The notes beneath the pieces were generated by a model. The model was not told the origin of the DNA. It was given only the letters and a program-made list of their open reading frames with translations, and did not search any database. From an uncultured Flavobacteriaceae bacterium (GTDB taxonomy: Bacteria > Bacteroidota > Bacteroidia > Flavobacteriales > Flavobacteriaceae): a stretch of DNA of 64,000 nt. The position numbers were made by a program, and so were the translations under genes. The number at the start of each line of letters is the position of its first letter. Position 1 is the first letter of the stretch. The stretch lies in assembly GCA_947500435.1 (NCBI GenBank), contig CANMRV010000004.1, forward strand, positions 496,001 through 560,000, in the 5' to 3' direction. Below, in pieces: positions 7,826-17,024 of this stretch.

Positions 7826-8325
7826 TGATGTACAATGGTCTTTTACTTTCTTTTCCCAAGGAAATAAAAATCTTCATTGCGTCTTTTGTCGTTATTCTGT
7901 CCATAGGTTTTTTTACAGGTCTACTTTTTGTTTCACAAACAAGCACAACTTCTCCAGATGGTCTTGTAGAAAACTACAATGGGAATGAAGATGATGAAGA
8001 TGCCGAGGTCATGAAGTTCAAGAAGAGCGAACGTGAAATGTTAACTATCGTTCATACGCATATTCTCTCCATGTCTTTTATTTTCTTTTTGTTGGGCGGC
8101 TTGGTCTGGCTAACAAGGCTTTCCAAAAGCCTCAAACTTTTCTTAACCGTAGAGCCTTTTTTATCAGTGCTACTAACTTTTAGTGGAATTTATTTTCTGT
8201 GGACAGGTATTCTATGGATGAAATACGTAGTCATCTTCTCCGGATTCTTAATGACAGCAACTTTTACAATTTCCGCAATTCTTGTGCTCTATCAATTGAC
8301 TTTGAAGCCAGCTGGAGGTAAGTGA
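7825..8325 (+). CDS. four-helix inner-membrane protein coupled to the FMN protein
   Basis: No family recognised. 166 residues with four predicted membrane helices (about 15-37, 78-97, 104-128 and 133-157) and an acidic periplasmic or cytoplasmic loop (residues 52-62, NGNEDDEDAEV) between the first two. The second helix starts with HTHILSM; H77 and H79 are the only histidines and could bind heme or a quinone. E110-P111 at the start of helix 3 is the other notable polar site in the membrane part. The start codon shares one base with the preceding stop, so it very probably acts with the FMN-binding protein, perhaps as its membrane electron donor. That role is inference. Confidence 0.7.
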   Translation: MMYNGLLLSFPKEIKIFIASFVVILSIGFFTGLLFVSQTSTTSPDGLVENYNGNEDDEDAEVMKFKKSEREMLTIVHTHILSMSFIFFLLGGLVWLTRLSKSLKLFLTVEPFLSVLLTFSGIYFLWTGILWMKYVVIFSGFLMTATFTISAILVLYQLTLKPAGGK

Positions 8326-8346
8326 AGCAATCCCAATAAAATTCCC

Positions 8347-8354
8347 TACATTTG
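8347..8354 (+). promoter_or_regulatory. -7 promoter element for guaB
   Basis: TACATTTG fits TAnnTTTG and lies 23 bases before the guaB ATG. The -33 region is not convincing. Confidence 0.5.
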
Positions 8355-8377
8355 CACGCAATTAATCCTTAATTGCT

Positions 8378-9850
8378 ATGCAAGCTCACCTCGATAAAAT
8401 TGTTGGAGAAGGTCTTACTTACGATGACGTACTCTTAGTTCCTGCCTTTTCAGAAGTACTTCCAAGAGAAGTAAATATTCAAGCAAAATTTACACGTAAT
8501 ATTACCATCAATGTTCCTATTGTTTCCGCTGCCATGGATACAGTTACGGAATCGCGTATGGCAATTGCTATTGCTCAAGAAGGTGGTATTGGTGTTCTAC
8601 ATAAGAACATGACTATCGAACAGCAGGCGATAAAAGTCCGTAAGGTAAAGCGTGCTGAGAGCGGAATGATATTAGACCCCGTTACGATGCCTCTTGATTC
8701 TAAGGTAAGTGATGCAAAGGCCAATATGAAAGAACATAGTATTGGCGGAATTCCGATAGTCGATGATGCAGGAAAATTAATTGGAATTGTCACAAATCGT
8801 GATTTACGTTTTGAAAAAAATAACGAACGACCAATCTCGGAGGTAATGACCTCAGAAAATTTGGTTACCGCTGCGGAAGGAACTTCCCTTTCGGAAGCTG
8901 AAGATATTTTACAAGAGCATAAAATTGAAAAACTACCCGTTGTTGATAAGGATAATAAACTAGTCGGATTAATTACTTTTCGTGATATCACAAAACTTAC
9001 ACAAAAACCAATTGCGAATAAAGACCAATATGGAAGACTCCGTGTTGCCGCAGCATTAGGTGTTACGGGTGATGCTGTAGATAGGGCGGAAGCCTTAGTG
9101 AATGCAGGAGTAGATGCTGTAGTTATTGATACAGCTCACGGTCATACCAAGGGTGTGGTTACTGCTTTAAAAGAAGTCAAAAAGAAATTCCCTGAGCTTG
9201 AAGTCATTGTAGGTAATATTGCTACAGGTGAAGCTGCCAAGTATTTGGTAGAGGCGGGAGCAGATGCTGTTAAGGTTGGAATCGGACCAGGGTCAATATG
9301 TACGACTAGGGTTGTTGCCGGAGTGGGTTTTCCACAATTCTCGGCAGTTTTAGAAGTAGCCGCGGCTATCAAAGGAAGTGGAGTTCCCGTAATTGCTGAT
9401 GGAGGTATTCGGTATACAGGAGATATTCCCAAAGCTATAGCGGCTGGTGCTGATACAGTAATGTTAGGGTCACTTTTGGCCGGAACAAAGGAATCTCCAG
9501 GAGAAACCATTATTTATGAAGGACGAAAGTTTAAATCGTATCGTGGTATGGGTTCGGTCGAAGCTATGAAACAGGGTTCTAAGGACCGCTATTTTCAAGA
9601 TGTCGAAGATGATATTAAAAAGTTAGTCCCGGAAGGAATTGTTGGTCGTGTACCGTACAAAGGGGAGTTGTACGAAAGCATTCACCAATTTGTTGGTGGT
9701 TTAAGAGCAGGAATGGGATATTGTGGGGCTAAGGACATCACCACGCTTCAAGATACTGGTCGTTTCGTTAAGATAACTGCAAGTGGTATCAATGAGAGTC
9801 ATCCTCATGATGTGACGATTACCAAGGAGTCACCTAACTATAGTCGATAG
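8378..9850 (+). CDS. guaB: inosine-5'-monophosphate dehydrogenase
   Basis: Oxidises IMP to XMP with NAD+, the committed step of guanine nucleotide synthesis. The full-length 490-residue protein has the TIM barrel interrupted by two CBS modules (about 96-205) that bind regulatory nucleotides. The catalytic cysteine is C308 in [17 protein letters not shown]; the IMP phosphate loops are [11 protein letters not shown] and MLGSLLAGT; the flap is near [10 protein letters not shown] and the K+/Arg site in [12 protein letters not shown]. The start ATG is fixed by the conserved N-terminus ([11 protein letters not shown] from residue 12). The methyltransferase gene follows after 29 bases on the same strand. 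Confidence 0.98.
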   Translation: MQAHLDKIVGEGLTYDDVLLVPAFSEVLPREVNIQAKFTRNITINVPIVSAAMDTVTESRMAIAIAQEGGIGVLHKNMTIEQQAIKVRKVKRAESGMILDPVTMPLDSKVSDAKANMKEHSIGGIPIVDDAGKLIGIVTNRDLRFEKNNERPISEVMTSENLVTAAEGTSLSEAEDILQEHKIEKLPVVDKDNKLVGLITFRDITKLTQKPIANKDQYGRLRVAAALGVTGDAVDRAEALVNAGVDAVVIDTAHGHTKGVVTALKEVKKKFPELEVIVGNIATGEAAKYLVEAGADAVKVGIGPGSICTTRVVAGVGFPQFSAVLEVAAAIKGSGVPVIADGGIRYTGDIPKAIAAGADTVMLGSLLAGTKESPGETIIYEGRKFKSYRGMGSVEAMKQGSKDRYFQDVEDDIKKLVPEGIVGRVPYKGELYESIHQFVGGLRAGMGYCGAKDITTLQDTGRFVKITASGINESHPHDVTITKESPNYSR

Positions 9851-9879
9851 GTTTAAAGGACAAACTCAATTGTATTTCA

Positions 9880-10812
9880 ATGGAATGTAGGATTTGCGGT
9901 AATTCAGAAAATAATACCGAATACAGTGCCAAGGAAATGATGTTTGGGTTTCGTGATGAATTCCAATATTTTCAATGCGACTATTGTGAATGTTTACAGA
10001 TAGAAAACATTCCTGAAGATATGTCTCGCTACTACCCAAAACAATACTACAGTTTTGGTGCTTATAACGGAAAGAAGTTTAAAGGTCTTAAAGGTGCGAT
10101 AAGACGCTTGAAATATGCCCCTCTGATTAATCATGATAGCCCTTTTCATAAAATAGCAAGATACATTACAGGTAAAACTGATTATGACTTGTTTCGAGGC
10201 CTAAATGTTCAGAAAAACACTCGAATTTTAGATGTAGGTTGCGGAAATGGTCAAAGCTTTCTTTATCCTTTGGCAGAAGTTGGCTATCAAAATGTTTTGG
10301 GTTGTGACCCGTATTTAGATAGCGATATTTCATATGCTAACGGATTAAAGATTCAAAGCTCAAGTATTCATGATATATCAGGAACTTGGGATATAATTAC
10401 ATTTCATCACTCCTTTGAGCATATTAACGACCCTATTGAAAATTTACAAAAAGTATCTCAATTACTAACTCAGAATGGTGTTTGTATTATAAGAATCCCT
10501 ACCGTATCATCATTCGCATGGGAGCATTATAAAGAGAAGTGGGTTCAATTTGATGCTCCGCGACATTTCTTTCTACATTCAAGGAAAAGCATAGAGAAGC
10601 TTGCTAAAATAACAAATCTAGATTTCTTCAAAACGGACTACGATAGTACACATTTTCAATTTTCAGGAAGCGAAATGTATTTGAAGGACATTCCTCTCTC
10701 GGAAAAAGAACCTGTTGGTTTTTTCAAGAAAATCAAATACAAGAAGCAGGCTAAAAAACTAAACAAAGAAGGGAGTGGAGATCAAGCTGCCTTTTTTCTT
10801 AGAAAAAAGTAG
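9880..10812 (+). CDS. class I SAM-dependent methyltransferase with N-terminal zinc-ribbon-like cysteines
   Basis: 310 residues. Two CxxC pairs near the N-terminus (MECRIC and FQCDYCECLQ) suggest a small zinc ribbon. The Rossmann methyltransferase core starts at about residue 105; motif I is ILDVGCGNGQSF, the acidic residue after strand 2 is in GCDPY, and TFHHSFEHINDP is the post-I/IV region. Such proteins are often encoded in surface-glycan clusters and methylate sugars or lipid-linked intermediates, but here the neighbour is guaB, so the substrate is open. It follows guaB after only 29 bases and may be read from the same promoter. Confidence 0.85.
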   Translation: MECRICGNSENNTEYSAKEMMFGFRDEFQYFQCDYCECLQIENIPEDMSRYYPKQYYSFGAYNGKKFKGLKGAIRRLKYAPLINHDSPFHKIARYITGKTDYDLFRGLNVQKNTRILDVGCGNGQSFLYPLAEVGYQNVLGCDPYLDSDISYANGLKIQSSSIHDISGTWDIITFHHSFEHINDPIENLQKVSQLLTQNGVCIIRIPTVSSFAWEHYKEKWVQFDAPRHFFLHSRKSIEKLAKITNLDFFKTDYDSTHFQFSGSEMYLKDIPLSEKEPVGFFKKIKYKKQAKKLNKEGSGDQAAFFLRKK

Positions 10813-10908
10813 ATTTCTGATTTCAAATAGTATCTTTTTATCTAAGGCTTCCTAATTTTGTAAGATGTTTTATTTCACCCTATACAATATCATATTTGAT
10901 TGGCGCTT

Positions 10909-10932
10909 GTCAAAGTTCGTGCGAACTTTGAT
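10909..10932. repeat. near-perfect 22-bp inverted repeat in an intergenic gap
   Basis: TCAAAGTTCG-TG-CGAACTTTGA (10910-10931): ten-base arms around two bases. No T-run follows, so it is not a normal terminator. It lies 97 bases after the methyltransferase stop and about 155 bases before the -7 element of the PhoX-like gene. Confidence 0.6.
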
Positions 10933-11065
10933 TTACGGGCAATAGTATCGTTCAAAATCTTATATAGTGGTTGTTTGTCGAAATTTGGAAGCTTTAGTGC
11001 CTGTTTTTTCTTAATTTCATTGTTATTCAAGGCTACTTAACCTAATTATCCCCTTGTTATAACCC

Positions 11066-11073
11066 TACTTTTG
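11066..11073 (+). promoter_or_regulatory. -7 promoter element for the PhoX-like gene
   Basis: TACTTTTG fits TAnnTTTG and ends 15 bases before the ATG at 11089. The -33 region is weak. Confidence 0.5.
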
Positions 11074-11088
11074 TAAAAGGGATGTAAA

Positions 11089-14076
11089 ATGAAACTAAGT
11101 GTCCTTCCATTTTTGCTGTTCTCCATTGGCGTTTATGCGCAACAAATTGGAGAGTTCACTTCGCTCAGCCCAGGGGCTCAGACTACTGATTTTATTATTC
11201 CTTCTACACATCGTTTTCAAAAGATAATTGAAGCAGGCGATCCTTTGACGGAGGGAGGTACACTATTGAACAAGAATGATTTTTCAGGTTTCGTTCCGAT
11301 ATCTGGTAGCAGTGAGCTGGGCTATCTAAGTATTAATGCAGAAGCTATTCCAGGCGGTGTAGCTATTCTTGACATAAATTATAATAACACTTCTAGACTT
11401 TGGGAAACTACGAAATCAGAAGCAGTGGACTTTAGCGGAGTTTTCGCTACCGTAGCCAATTGTTCGGGTACAGTGACTCCATGGAATACCATTATTTCTT
11501 GTGAAGAATGGACCAGTATTGATTTGCAAAATGACCCCCGTTTTCCCTTTGAGGGATCGCGTGATCTTAATAATGATGGATATGATGATTTAGGCTGGGC
11601 CATTGAAATCGACCCGGCTACTAAAACAGTAATTGACCAGCCAGGCGGTTTAAATGGGGCAGATAAGCTATGGGCTATGGGGAATTTCAAGCATGAAAAT
11701 GCCGCAATCCATAGCAATGAACGAACAGTTTATCAGGGAGTTGATTCCAGTCTTGGTTATTTATACAAATTTGTGGCAAACAATGCACAAAATTTGAGTT
11801 CGGGGAATCTTTATGTATACAGAGGCACGAAGAACGGATCTGGAAATTGGATTCAATTGAACAATACCACCCAGTCTGAACAAAACTCAACAATCCAGCA
11901 GAGCACAGCGGTGGGAGCTACAGTTTTTAATGGTATTGAAGATGTGGAAATAGGCCCTAACGGAATGGTTTATTTTGCGGTAAAAGGAGAGGGTCAGGTA
12001 TATCGCTTTCAGGACTCTGACCCTATTTCAGGTAAAACGGTACCCTTGATGGAAACCTACGTTGGCGATGCAACGTATTCTATAGTGCACGAAAATGGCA
12101 CCTCTAATGTTCCTTGGGGTGGTGGTAATGACAATTTGGCCTTTGATAATCAGGGTAATCTTTGGGTATTCCAAGACGCAAATGATTTACAAAATTATAT
12201 TTGGGTGGTAGAAAATGATCACTCGCAAAGTAATCCAAAAGTCAAGATTTTCGGTCGTACTCCGTTTGGGTCTGAAGCTACTGGTATTACTTTTTCACCC
12301 GATAATCGTTTTCTTTTTATGTCGATACAGCACCCTAATGGCAATAATAGCAGCAGTACGCAAATCGATGCTGCAGGGAATTCAATTGGTTTTAATAAGG
12401 GGATAACATTGGTTATATCCCTCAATGTTCCGGTCAATCAAACTTGGTATTTAGATGCTGATGGAGATGGGTTTGCGACTTTGGCTACGGTTTCAAGTCC
12501 GACGAATCCAGGAGCTGGCTATACAACAACTATTTTGCCAACTACAGATTGTGATGATACAGATGAAACAATAAACCCTGATACAATATGGTACTTGGAT
12601 GCTGATGGAGATGGCTTTGCCGATCCAGTAACTGTTATGAATTGTCAGAATCCAGGGGTGGGGTATTCTAAAACAATGGTCCCGACCACGGATTGCGATG
12701 ATAATGATGTATTGGTCAATGCCAGTTCAACTTGGTATTTGGATTCGGATGGGGATGGCTTTGCAGTTTCTGCTATGGAAAGTTGTCAGAGCCCAGGAAT
12801 AGGGTATATTAATGAAGAATTACCATTAACGGATTGCGATGATAATGATGTATTGGTCAATGCCAGTTCAACTTGGTATTTGGATGCCGATGGTGATGGC
12901 TTTGCCATTTCCTCTGTGGAAAGTTGTCAGAGCCCAGAAATAGGATATACTAATGAAGAATTGCCATTAACGGATTGCGATGATAACGATGCATTGGTCA
13001 ATGCCAGTTCAACATGGTATTTGGATTCGGATGGGGATGGCTTTGCAGTTTCTGCTATGGAAAGTTGTCAGAGCCCAGGAATAGGGTATACTAATGAAGA
13101 ATTACCATTAACGGATTGCGATGATAATGATGTATTGGTCAATGCCAGTTCAACTTGGTATTTGGATTCGGATGGGGATGGCTTTGCAGTTTCTGCTATG
13201 GAAAGTTGTCATAGCCCAGGAATAGGGTATTCTAAAACAATGGTCCCGACCACGGATTGTAATGATGATGACGCCACTGTAAACGCTATTTCAACTTGGT
13301 ATTTGGATTCGGATGGGGATGGCTTTGCAGTTTCTGCTATGGAAAGTTGTCAGAGCCCAGGAATAGGGTATATTAATGAAGAATTACCATTAACGGATTG
13401 CGATGATAATGATGTATTGGTCAATGCCAGTTCAACTTGGTATTTGGATTCGGATGGGGATGGCTTTGCAGTTTCTACTTTAGAAAGTTGTCAAAGTCCT
13501 GGTGTAGGATACACGAATGAGGTCTTACCGATTACAGATTGCGATGATAATGATTCACTGATTAATTCTATTTCAATATGGTATTTAGATACAGATGGAG
13601 ATGGCTTCGCAATTACTTCATTAGAAAGTTGTCGGAATCCTGGAGCAGGATACACAAGTGAGGTTTTACCGACCTCAGATTGTGATGATTCAGATGCCTT
13701 AATAGCGACTGAAACGCTTTGGTATCTTGATGCCAATGCGGATGGATTTGCAGATGAAGTACCCATCACTAGTTGTCAAAGCCCGGGAGCTGGATATACA
13801 CAAAATGAATTACCTCTTCGCAGTCTTTTGACTTCCGACGGGTCCATATTCTACCCCAATCCGACTGAGGGCGAAGTTTTGGTATTACTAGATAAAAGCT
13901 ACGAGGAACTACTAGTTCGGGTTTTGACATCAAATGGAAGATTGGTATTTGATAAAAAAATAAACGACACTGATGTAATTTCGGTTGATTTAGGAGGCCA
14001 ACAATCTGGAATCTATTTTCTTCAAATAATATCAGAAGAAAATCGTATTGGATTTCACAAAGTGGTTGTAAACTAA
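11089..14076 (+). CDS. secreted PhoX-like (DUF839) protein with MopE repeats and T9SS type A tail
   Basis: A 995-residue exported protein in three parts. The signal peptide covers residues 1-18 (VYA-QQ). Residues about 75-420 resemble the PhoX/DUF839 beta-propeller: the conserved TPWNTIISCEEW (C138, E139, E140), NFKHENAAI and SEATGITFSPDNRFLFMSIQHP match elements that bind Ca and Fe in PhoX phosphatases, so phosphatase activity is plausible but unproven. Residues 453-912 are ten tandem MopE-type repeats of 47-48 residues (WYLDSDGDGFA, GYTNEELPLTDCDDND), each with two Asp-rich calcium-binding-like loops. The last about 75 residues form a T9SS type A sorting domain (FYPNPTEG, GIYFLQI, HKVVVN). 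It is therefore exported through T9SS and probably anchored at or released from the surface. The gene stands alone. Confidence 0.88.
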   Translation: MKLSVLPFLLFSIGVYAQQIGEFTSLSPGAQTTDFIIPSTHRFQKIIEAGDPLTEGGTLLNKNDFSGFVPISGSSELGYLSINAEAIPGGVAILDINYNNTSRLWETTKSEAVDFSGVFATVANCSGTVTPWNTIISCEEWTSIDLQNDPRFPFEGSRDLNNDGYDDLGWAIEIDPATKTVIDQPGGLNGADKLWAMGNFKHENAAIHSNERTVYQGVDSSLGYLYKFVANNAQNLSSGNLYVYRGTKNGSGNWIQLNNTTQSEQNSTIQQSTAVGATVFNGIEDVEIGPNGMVYFAVKGEGQVYRFQDSDPISGKTVPLMETYVGDATYSIVHENGTSNVPWGGGNDNLAFDNQGNLWVFQDANDLQNYIWVVENDHSQSNPKVKIFGRTPFGSEATGITFSPDNRFLFMSIQHPNGNNSSSTQIDAAGNSIGFNKGITLVISLNVPVNQTWYLDADGDGFATLATVSSPTNPGAGYTTTILPTTDCDDTDETINPDTIWYLDADGDGFADPVTVMNCQNPGVGYSKTMVPTTDCDDNDVLVNASSTWYLDSDGDGFAVSAMESCQSPGIGYINEELPLTDCDDNDVLVNASSTWYLDADGDGFAISSVESCQSPEIGYTNEELPLTDCDDNDALVNASSTWYLDSDGDGFAVSAMESCQSPGIGYTNEELPLTDCDDNDVLVNASSTWYLDSDGDGFAVSAMESCHSPGIGYSKTMVPTTDCNDDDATVNAISTWYLDSDGDGFAVSAMESCQSPGIGYINEELPLTDCDDNDVLVNASSTWYLDSDGDGFAVSTLESCQSPGVGYTNEVLPITDCDDNDSLINSISIWYLDTDGDGFAITSLESCRNPGAGYTSEVLPTSDCDDSDALIATETLWYLDANADGFADEVPITSCQSPGAGYTQNELPLRSLLTSDGSIFYPNPTEGEVLVLLDKSYEELLVRVLTSNGRLVFDKKINDTDVISVDLGGQQSGIYFLQIISEENRIGFHKVVVN
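12445..13824 (+). repeat. ten tandem 141/144-bp coding repeats (MopE type)
   Basis: Units start at 12445, 12589, 12733, 12874, 13015, 13156, 13297, 13438, 13579 and 13720; the first two are 144 bp, the next seven 141 bp, the last is partial. The units at 12733 and 13297 are identical over all 141 bases as far as I can read; the unit at 13015 differs from them by one base over its first 100 bases or so. The unit at 13156 has a front like the 13015 unit and a back like the 12589 unit. Confidence 0.92.
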
Positions 14077-14255
14077 ATTGTTCTTGTAAAATGGGTTTAC
14101 AATAAATGGGCAACAAGTGTATGTTTCTGGGTAGTTTAATGGAGAGTTCTTATTTCCAATATATTTCTATAGTAGATAGATGTTAATTGATAATGAGCAA
14201 CTTATATGAATTAATTACTAACTTCGAGTTACAAAACAACTTAATCCCCCTAAAA

Positions 14256-15029
14256 ATGGAAAACGGAAAATCATCAAAAAAAATCACAAAGATTGTCGAT
14301 GACACTATGTCAACGGAATCAGCAAGTAATGACGCTACATGGTCGCCGACAGCAGAAAGTAAGTCAAAAGCCACTACATTTAGAATTATTGCAGTATTAG
14401 GTTGGCTTGTTGCTATTGGTTGTCAAATCTTCGCTTATTTTAAACTACAAGAAGTCCCAGTCAATATGACTTGGATGATTGGGTTAATAGTGGTCGCCCT
14501 TATTTTTGCAATACTAGGGAATATACTTTGGAAAAGGTCAAATCGTTTAGATCCAGCCTCGGAGAAGAATAAAACAAAGTTCTTTATTCAGAATCAGTTA
14601 GGTTTGATTATTAGTGTTTTGGCATTTTTGCCCATGGTCATTCTTATTTTTACCAACAAAAACTTAAACGGGAAACAAAAAGGTATCTTGGGAACTATCG
14701 CCATTGCTGCCCTGGCTGCGGCGGGTTTAACTGGTACTGAATTCAATCCGGCCTCTGTTGAGCAATACACGGAACAAACGAAGCAAGTAGAACTACTTAA
14801 CGACGGCGTAAACAGTGTCTACTGGACACCTTCTGGTAAGAGTTATCATTTGTATCAAGATTGTTCTTATATCAATGGTAAGCGAACCAATGAGATTTTT
14901 CAAGGCACTGTTGCTAAAGCAAGGGAATTGAAAAAGATTACGGACTTATGTGATAGATGTCAAGGCAAAGCCAAAAAAGCAAAAGCCCTAGATGTAGGTG
15001 CGGAACTGCAGAAGACAGGTTCAGATTAA
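14256..15029 (+). CDS. multi-helix membrane protein with C-terminal H-x4-C...CxxC domain
   Basis: Not recognised as a named family. The frame opens at a TTG (14187) with an ATG at 14193, but the ATG at 14256 is preferred because the added residues look non-native; the product is then 257 residues. A polar N-terminus (about 45 residues) is followed by four hydrophobic helices near residues 48-68, 75-97, 114-136 and 146-163. The last 60 residues carry YHLYQDCSYINGK and then LCDRCQ, a His/Cys pattern like small metal-binding Ada-type or phage-type modules (HxxxxC...CxxC), which probably holds one zinc. A strong terminator follows at 15052. No neighbour suggests a role. Confidence 0.7.
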   Translation: MENGKSSKKITKIVDDTMSTESASNDATWSPTAESKSKATTFRIIAVLGWLVAIGCQIFAYFKLQEVPVNMTWMIGLIVVALIFAILGNILWKRSNRLDPASEKNKTKFFIQNQLGLIISVLAFLPMVILIFTNKNLNGKQKGILGTIAIAALAAAGLTGTEFNPASVEQYTEQTKQVELLNDGVNSVYWTPSGKSYHLYQDCSYINGKRTNEIFQGTVAKARELKKITDLCDRCQGKAKKAKALDVGAELQKTGSD

Positions 15030-15051
15030 ATAGATCTGCAAATGATAATAT

Positions 15052-15095
15052 AAAGTGTTCTTTCAACTTGTTTTGAAGGGGCACTTTTTAGTTTT
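15052..15095 (+). terminator. intrinsic terminator after the membrane-protein gene
   Basis: A 15-bp stem, 15052-15066 with 15073-15087 (four G-T pairs), 6-base loop, followed by TTTAGTTTT. It lies between convergent genes. Confidence 0.8.
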
Positions 15096-15100
15096 AAGCT

Positions 15101-15634
15101 TTATTTTCCTTTACCAGAATAGGTTTTCCAATCTTTTTCTTTGTAGATATCATCACCAAAATACTTGGCAATGTTCAAGAAAGGCCCTGGTTTTTGATAC
15201 CCAGGTACTGGTGAAAGCATGTTCATTTCTTCATCAAGAAAAACAGTGGTAGGATAACTCAATTTGCCACCCATCAAAGCTGCAGCGAACTCATGATATC
15301 CTTTTCTTCCAGAGGGAACAAAATTAAAAGTCTTTCCTTTAAATTCAATAGGTTCTTTTCCTTCTCCATCTAATTTTACCATATAGAAGTTAGCTTCCAT
15401 ATAGGTCGCTACCTCTGCATTTTGAAAAGTATCCTTATCCATTTTCTTGCACCAACCGCACCAATCTGTGTAAACATCAACAAATATTTTCTTAGGATTT
15501 TTCTCTGTAGTTGCCAATTCAGCAGCCTCACTCCAGGAGAGCCATTTTACTTCTTGGGCACTAATAGTATTGACCATTAAGGCGGCAAATAGAAAAAGGA
15601 TGAAATGCACTGCTTTGGGGACGCTTGTCTTCAT
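15101..15634 (-). CDS. exported thioredoxin-like protein (Thioredoxin_7 type)
   Basis: A 177-residue periplasmic protein. The signal peptide covers about residues 1-26 (TIS-AQE). The thioredoxin fold carries the redox pair C59-C62 in YTDWCGWCKKMD and the cis-proline in LSYPTTVF. The long insertion between them (KEPIEFKGKTFNFVPSGRK) is characteristic of the DUF255/Thioredoxin_7-like group rather than canonical thioredoxins. Likely function: disulfide reduction or folding of exported proteins, perhaps relevant to the many cysteine-containing T9SS cargos in the window. It is convergent with 14256-15029 and separated from lysA by 78 bases. Confidence 0.9.
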   Translation of the reverse strand: MKTSVPKAVHFILFLFAALMVNTISAQEVKWLSWSEAAELATTEKNPKKIFVDVYTDWCGWCKKMDKDTFQNAEVATYMEANFYMVKLDGEGKEPIEFKGKTFNFVPSGRKGYHEFAAALMGGKLSYPTTVFLDEEMNMLSPVPGYQKPGPFLNIAKYFGDDIYKEKDWKTYSGKGK

Positions 15635-15712
15635 GAGATGCTATTTTTCTGAATTAGTCCAAAGACTATACCAAAACTAACGAATTTCCGCGACCTTATA
15701 TTTTAAAAGGCT

Positions 15713-16954
15713 CTATTTAACCTTTACAGTTTCCTTGACAGGTGCAAATAAATCTTTAACATCGACCTGATGTTTGATTAGGTCATCAAATTCTTCTCGC
15801 TCGCGTATTAAAATAGCTTTCCCATCGTGCCACAATACTTCGGGTGGTCTGAATCGCGAATTATAGTTGCTCGCCATTGTAAAACAATAGGCTCCGGCGT
15901 TTTTGAAGCATAGAATATCTCCTTCGGAAATTTCATTAATTCTGCGATTGCTCGCAAAGGTGTCTGTCTCACAAATATATCCTACAACCGAATAATAGCG
16001 TTCCCTTCCTTTTTCATTGGAAATGTTCACTATGGAATGATTTGCACCATACAACATCGGACGGATTAAATGGTTGAATCCGGAGTCGATACTTGCAAAT
16101 ACAGTGGAAGTGGTTTGTTTAACCACATTTACTTTTGCTAAAAAGAATCCAGCTTCGCTGACCAAAAATTTTCCCGGTTCGAAGGCCAAGGTCAATTCTT
16201 TCCCATATTCTTTACAAAATTCATTGAATCGAGAGCTTAGCTTTTTGCCTAATTCTTCAATATTGGTTTCGATATCCCCTTCTTTGTAAGGAACTTTGAA
16301 ACCACTACCAAAATCAATAAAGTCAAGATTAGGGAAGTTCTTCGCCGTTTCGAAGAGAATTTCAGAAGCATATAAAAAGACATCAATATCGAGAATATCG
16401 CTTCCGGTATGCATGTGGATTCCATTGATATTCATTTTGGTCAAATCAACAATGCGCAACAAATGAGGAATCTGATGGATGCTGATTCCGAATTTAGAAT
16501 CGATATGCCCCACAGATATGTTGGAATTCCCCCCAGCCATCACATGCGGATTGATTCGAATACAAACAGGAATATCAGGATGCTTACTGCCAAACTGTTC
16601 TAATATGGAAAGGTTATCGATATTGATTCGAACCCCTAGTTTGGCTGCTTCTTCTATTTCTTCCAAAGAAACCCCATTGGGAGTGAATATGATTGCTTCA
16701 GGTTTGAAACCTGCTAATAATCCCAACTGAACTTCTTGAATAGACACGGTATCTAAACCGCTATCCAAACTGTTCATTAATTTTAAAATAGCTAGGTTGG
16801 AAAGGGCTTTAGCGGCGTAGTTCAATTTCAATTTCTTAACACCACTAAACGCATTGGTCAATCGATTGAATTGAGAAACTATTTTTTTGGAGTCATAAAC
16901 ATAAACCGGATCTCCGTATGTTTTGGCGATTTTAAGTAAATCAGCATTCTTCAT
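15713..16954 (-). CDS. lysA: diaminopimelate decarboxylase
   Basis: PLP enzyme making lysine from meso-diaminopimelate. The ATG at 16954 is chosen over an upstream TTG at 16975, which lies within the -7 promoter element; the product is 413 residues. The PLP lysine is K49 in LNYAAKALSN; HMHTGSDI, FGSGFKVPY and AFEPGKFLVSEAG are barrel motifs; the C-terminal domain has the active-site cysteine in CETDTFA and AGAYCFTMASNYNSRFRP. The family also contains carboxynorspermidine decarboxylase, which is shorter and lacks this pattern. It has a full promoter at 17003-16973, with a leader of only about 15 bases, too short for a riboswitch. Confidence 0.95.
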   Translation of the reverse strand: MKNADLLKIAKTYGDPVYVYDSKKIVSQFNRLTNAFSGVKKLKLNYAAKALSNLAILKLMNSLDSGLDTVSIQEVQLGLLAGFKPEAIIFTPNGVSLEEIEEAAKLGVRINIDNLSILEQFGSKHPDIPVCIRINPHVMAGGNSNISVGHIDSKFGISIHQIPHLLRIVDLTKMNINGIHMHTGSDILDIDVFLYASEILFETAKNFPNLDFIDFGSGFKVPYKEGDIETNIEELGKKLSSRFNEFCKEYGKELTLAFEPGKFLVSEAGFFLAKVNVVKQTTSTVFASIDSGFNHLIRPMLYGANHSIVNISNEKGRERYYSVVGYICETDTFASNRRINEISEGDILCFKNAGAYCFTMASNYNSRFRPPEVLWHDGKAILIREREEFDDLIKHQVDVKDLFAPVKETVKVK

Positions 16955-16972
16955 TATGCAAACAATTTTGAG

Positions 16973-17003
16973 CAAATCTAATTTTCTTAGTCATTCCAAC
17001 AAA
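16973..17003 (-). promoter_or_regulatory. housekeeping-type promoter of lysA
   Basis: On the minus strand TTTG (17003-17000), 19 bases, TAGATTTG (16980-16973). Both halves match the Bacteroidetes consensus exactly. Confidence 0.8.
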
Positions 17004-17024
17004 AAAAAAGATGTGAAATATAAT

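Noticed and set aside
14084..14102. Terminator after the PhoX-like gene
   Set aside because: TTGTAAA/TTTACAA form a short hairpin, but it has no T-run; support is too weak.
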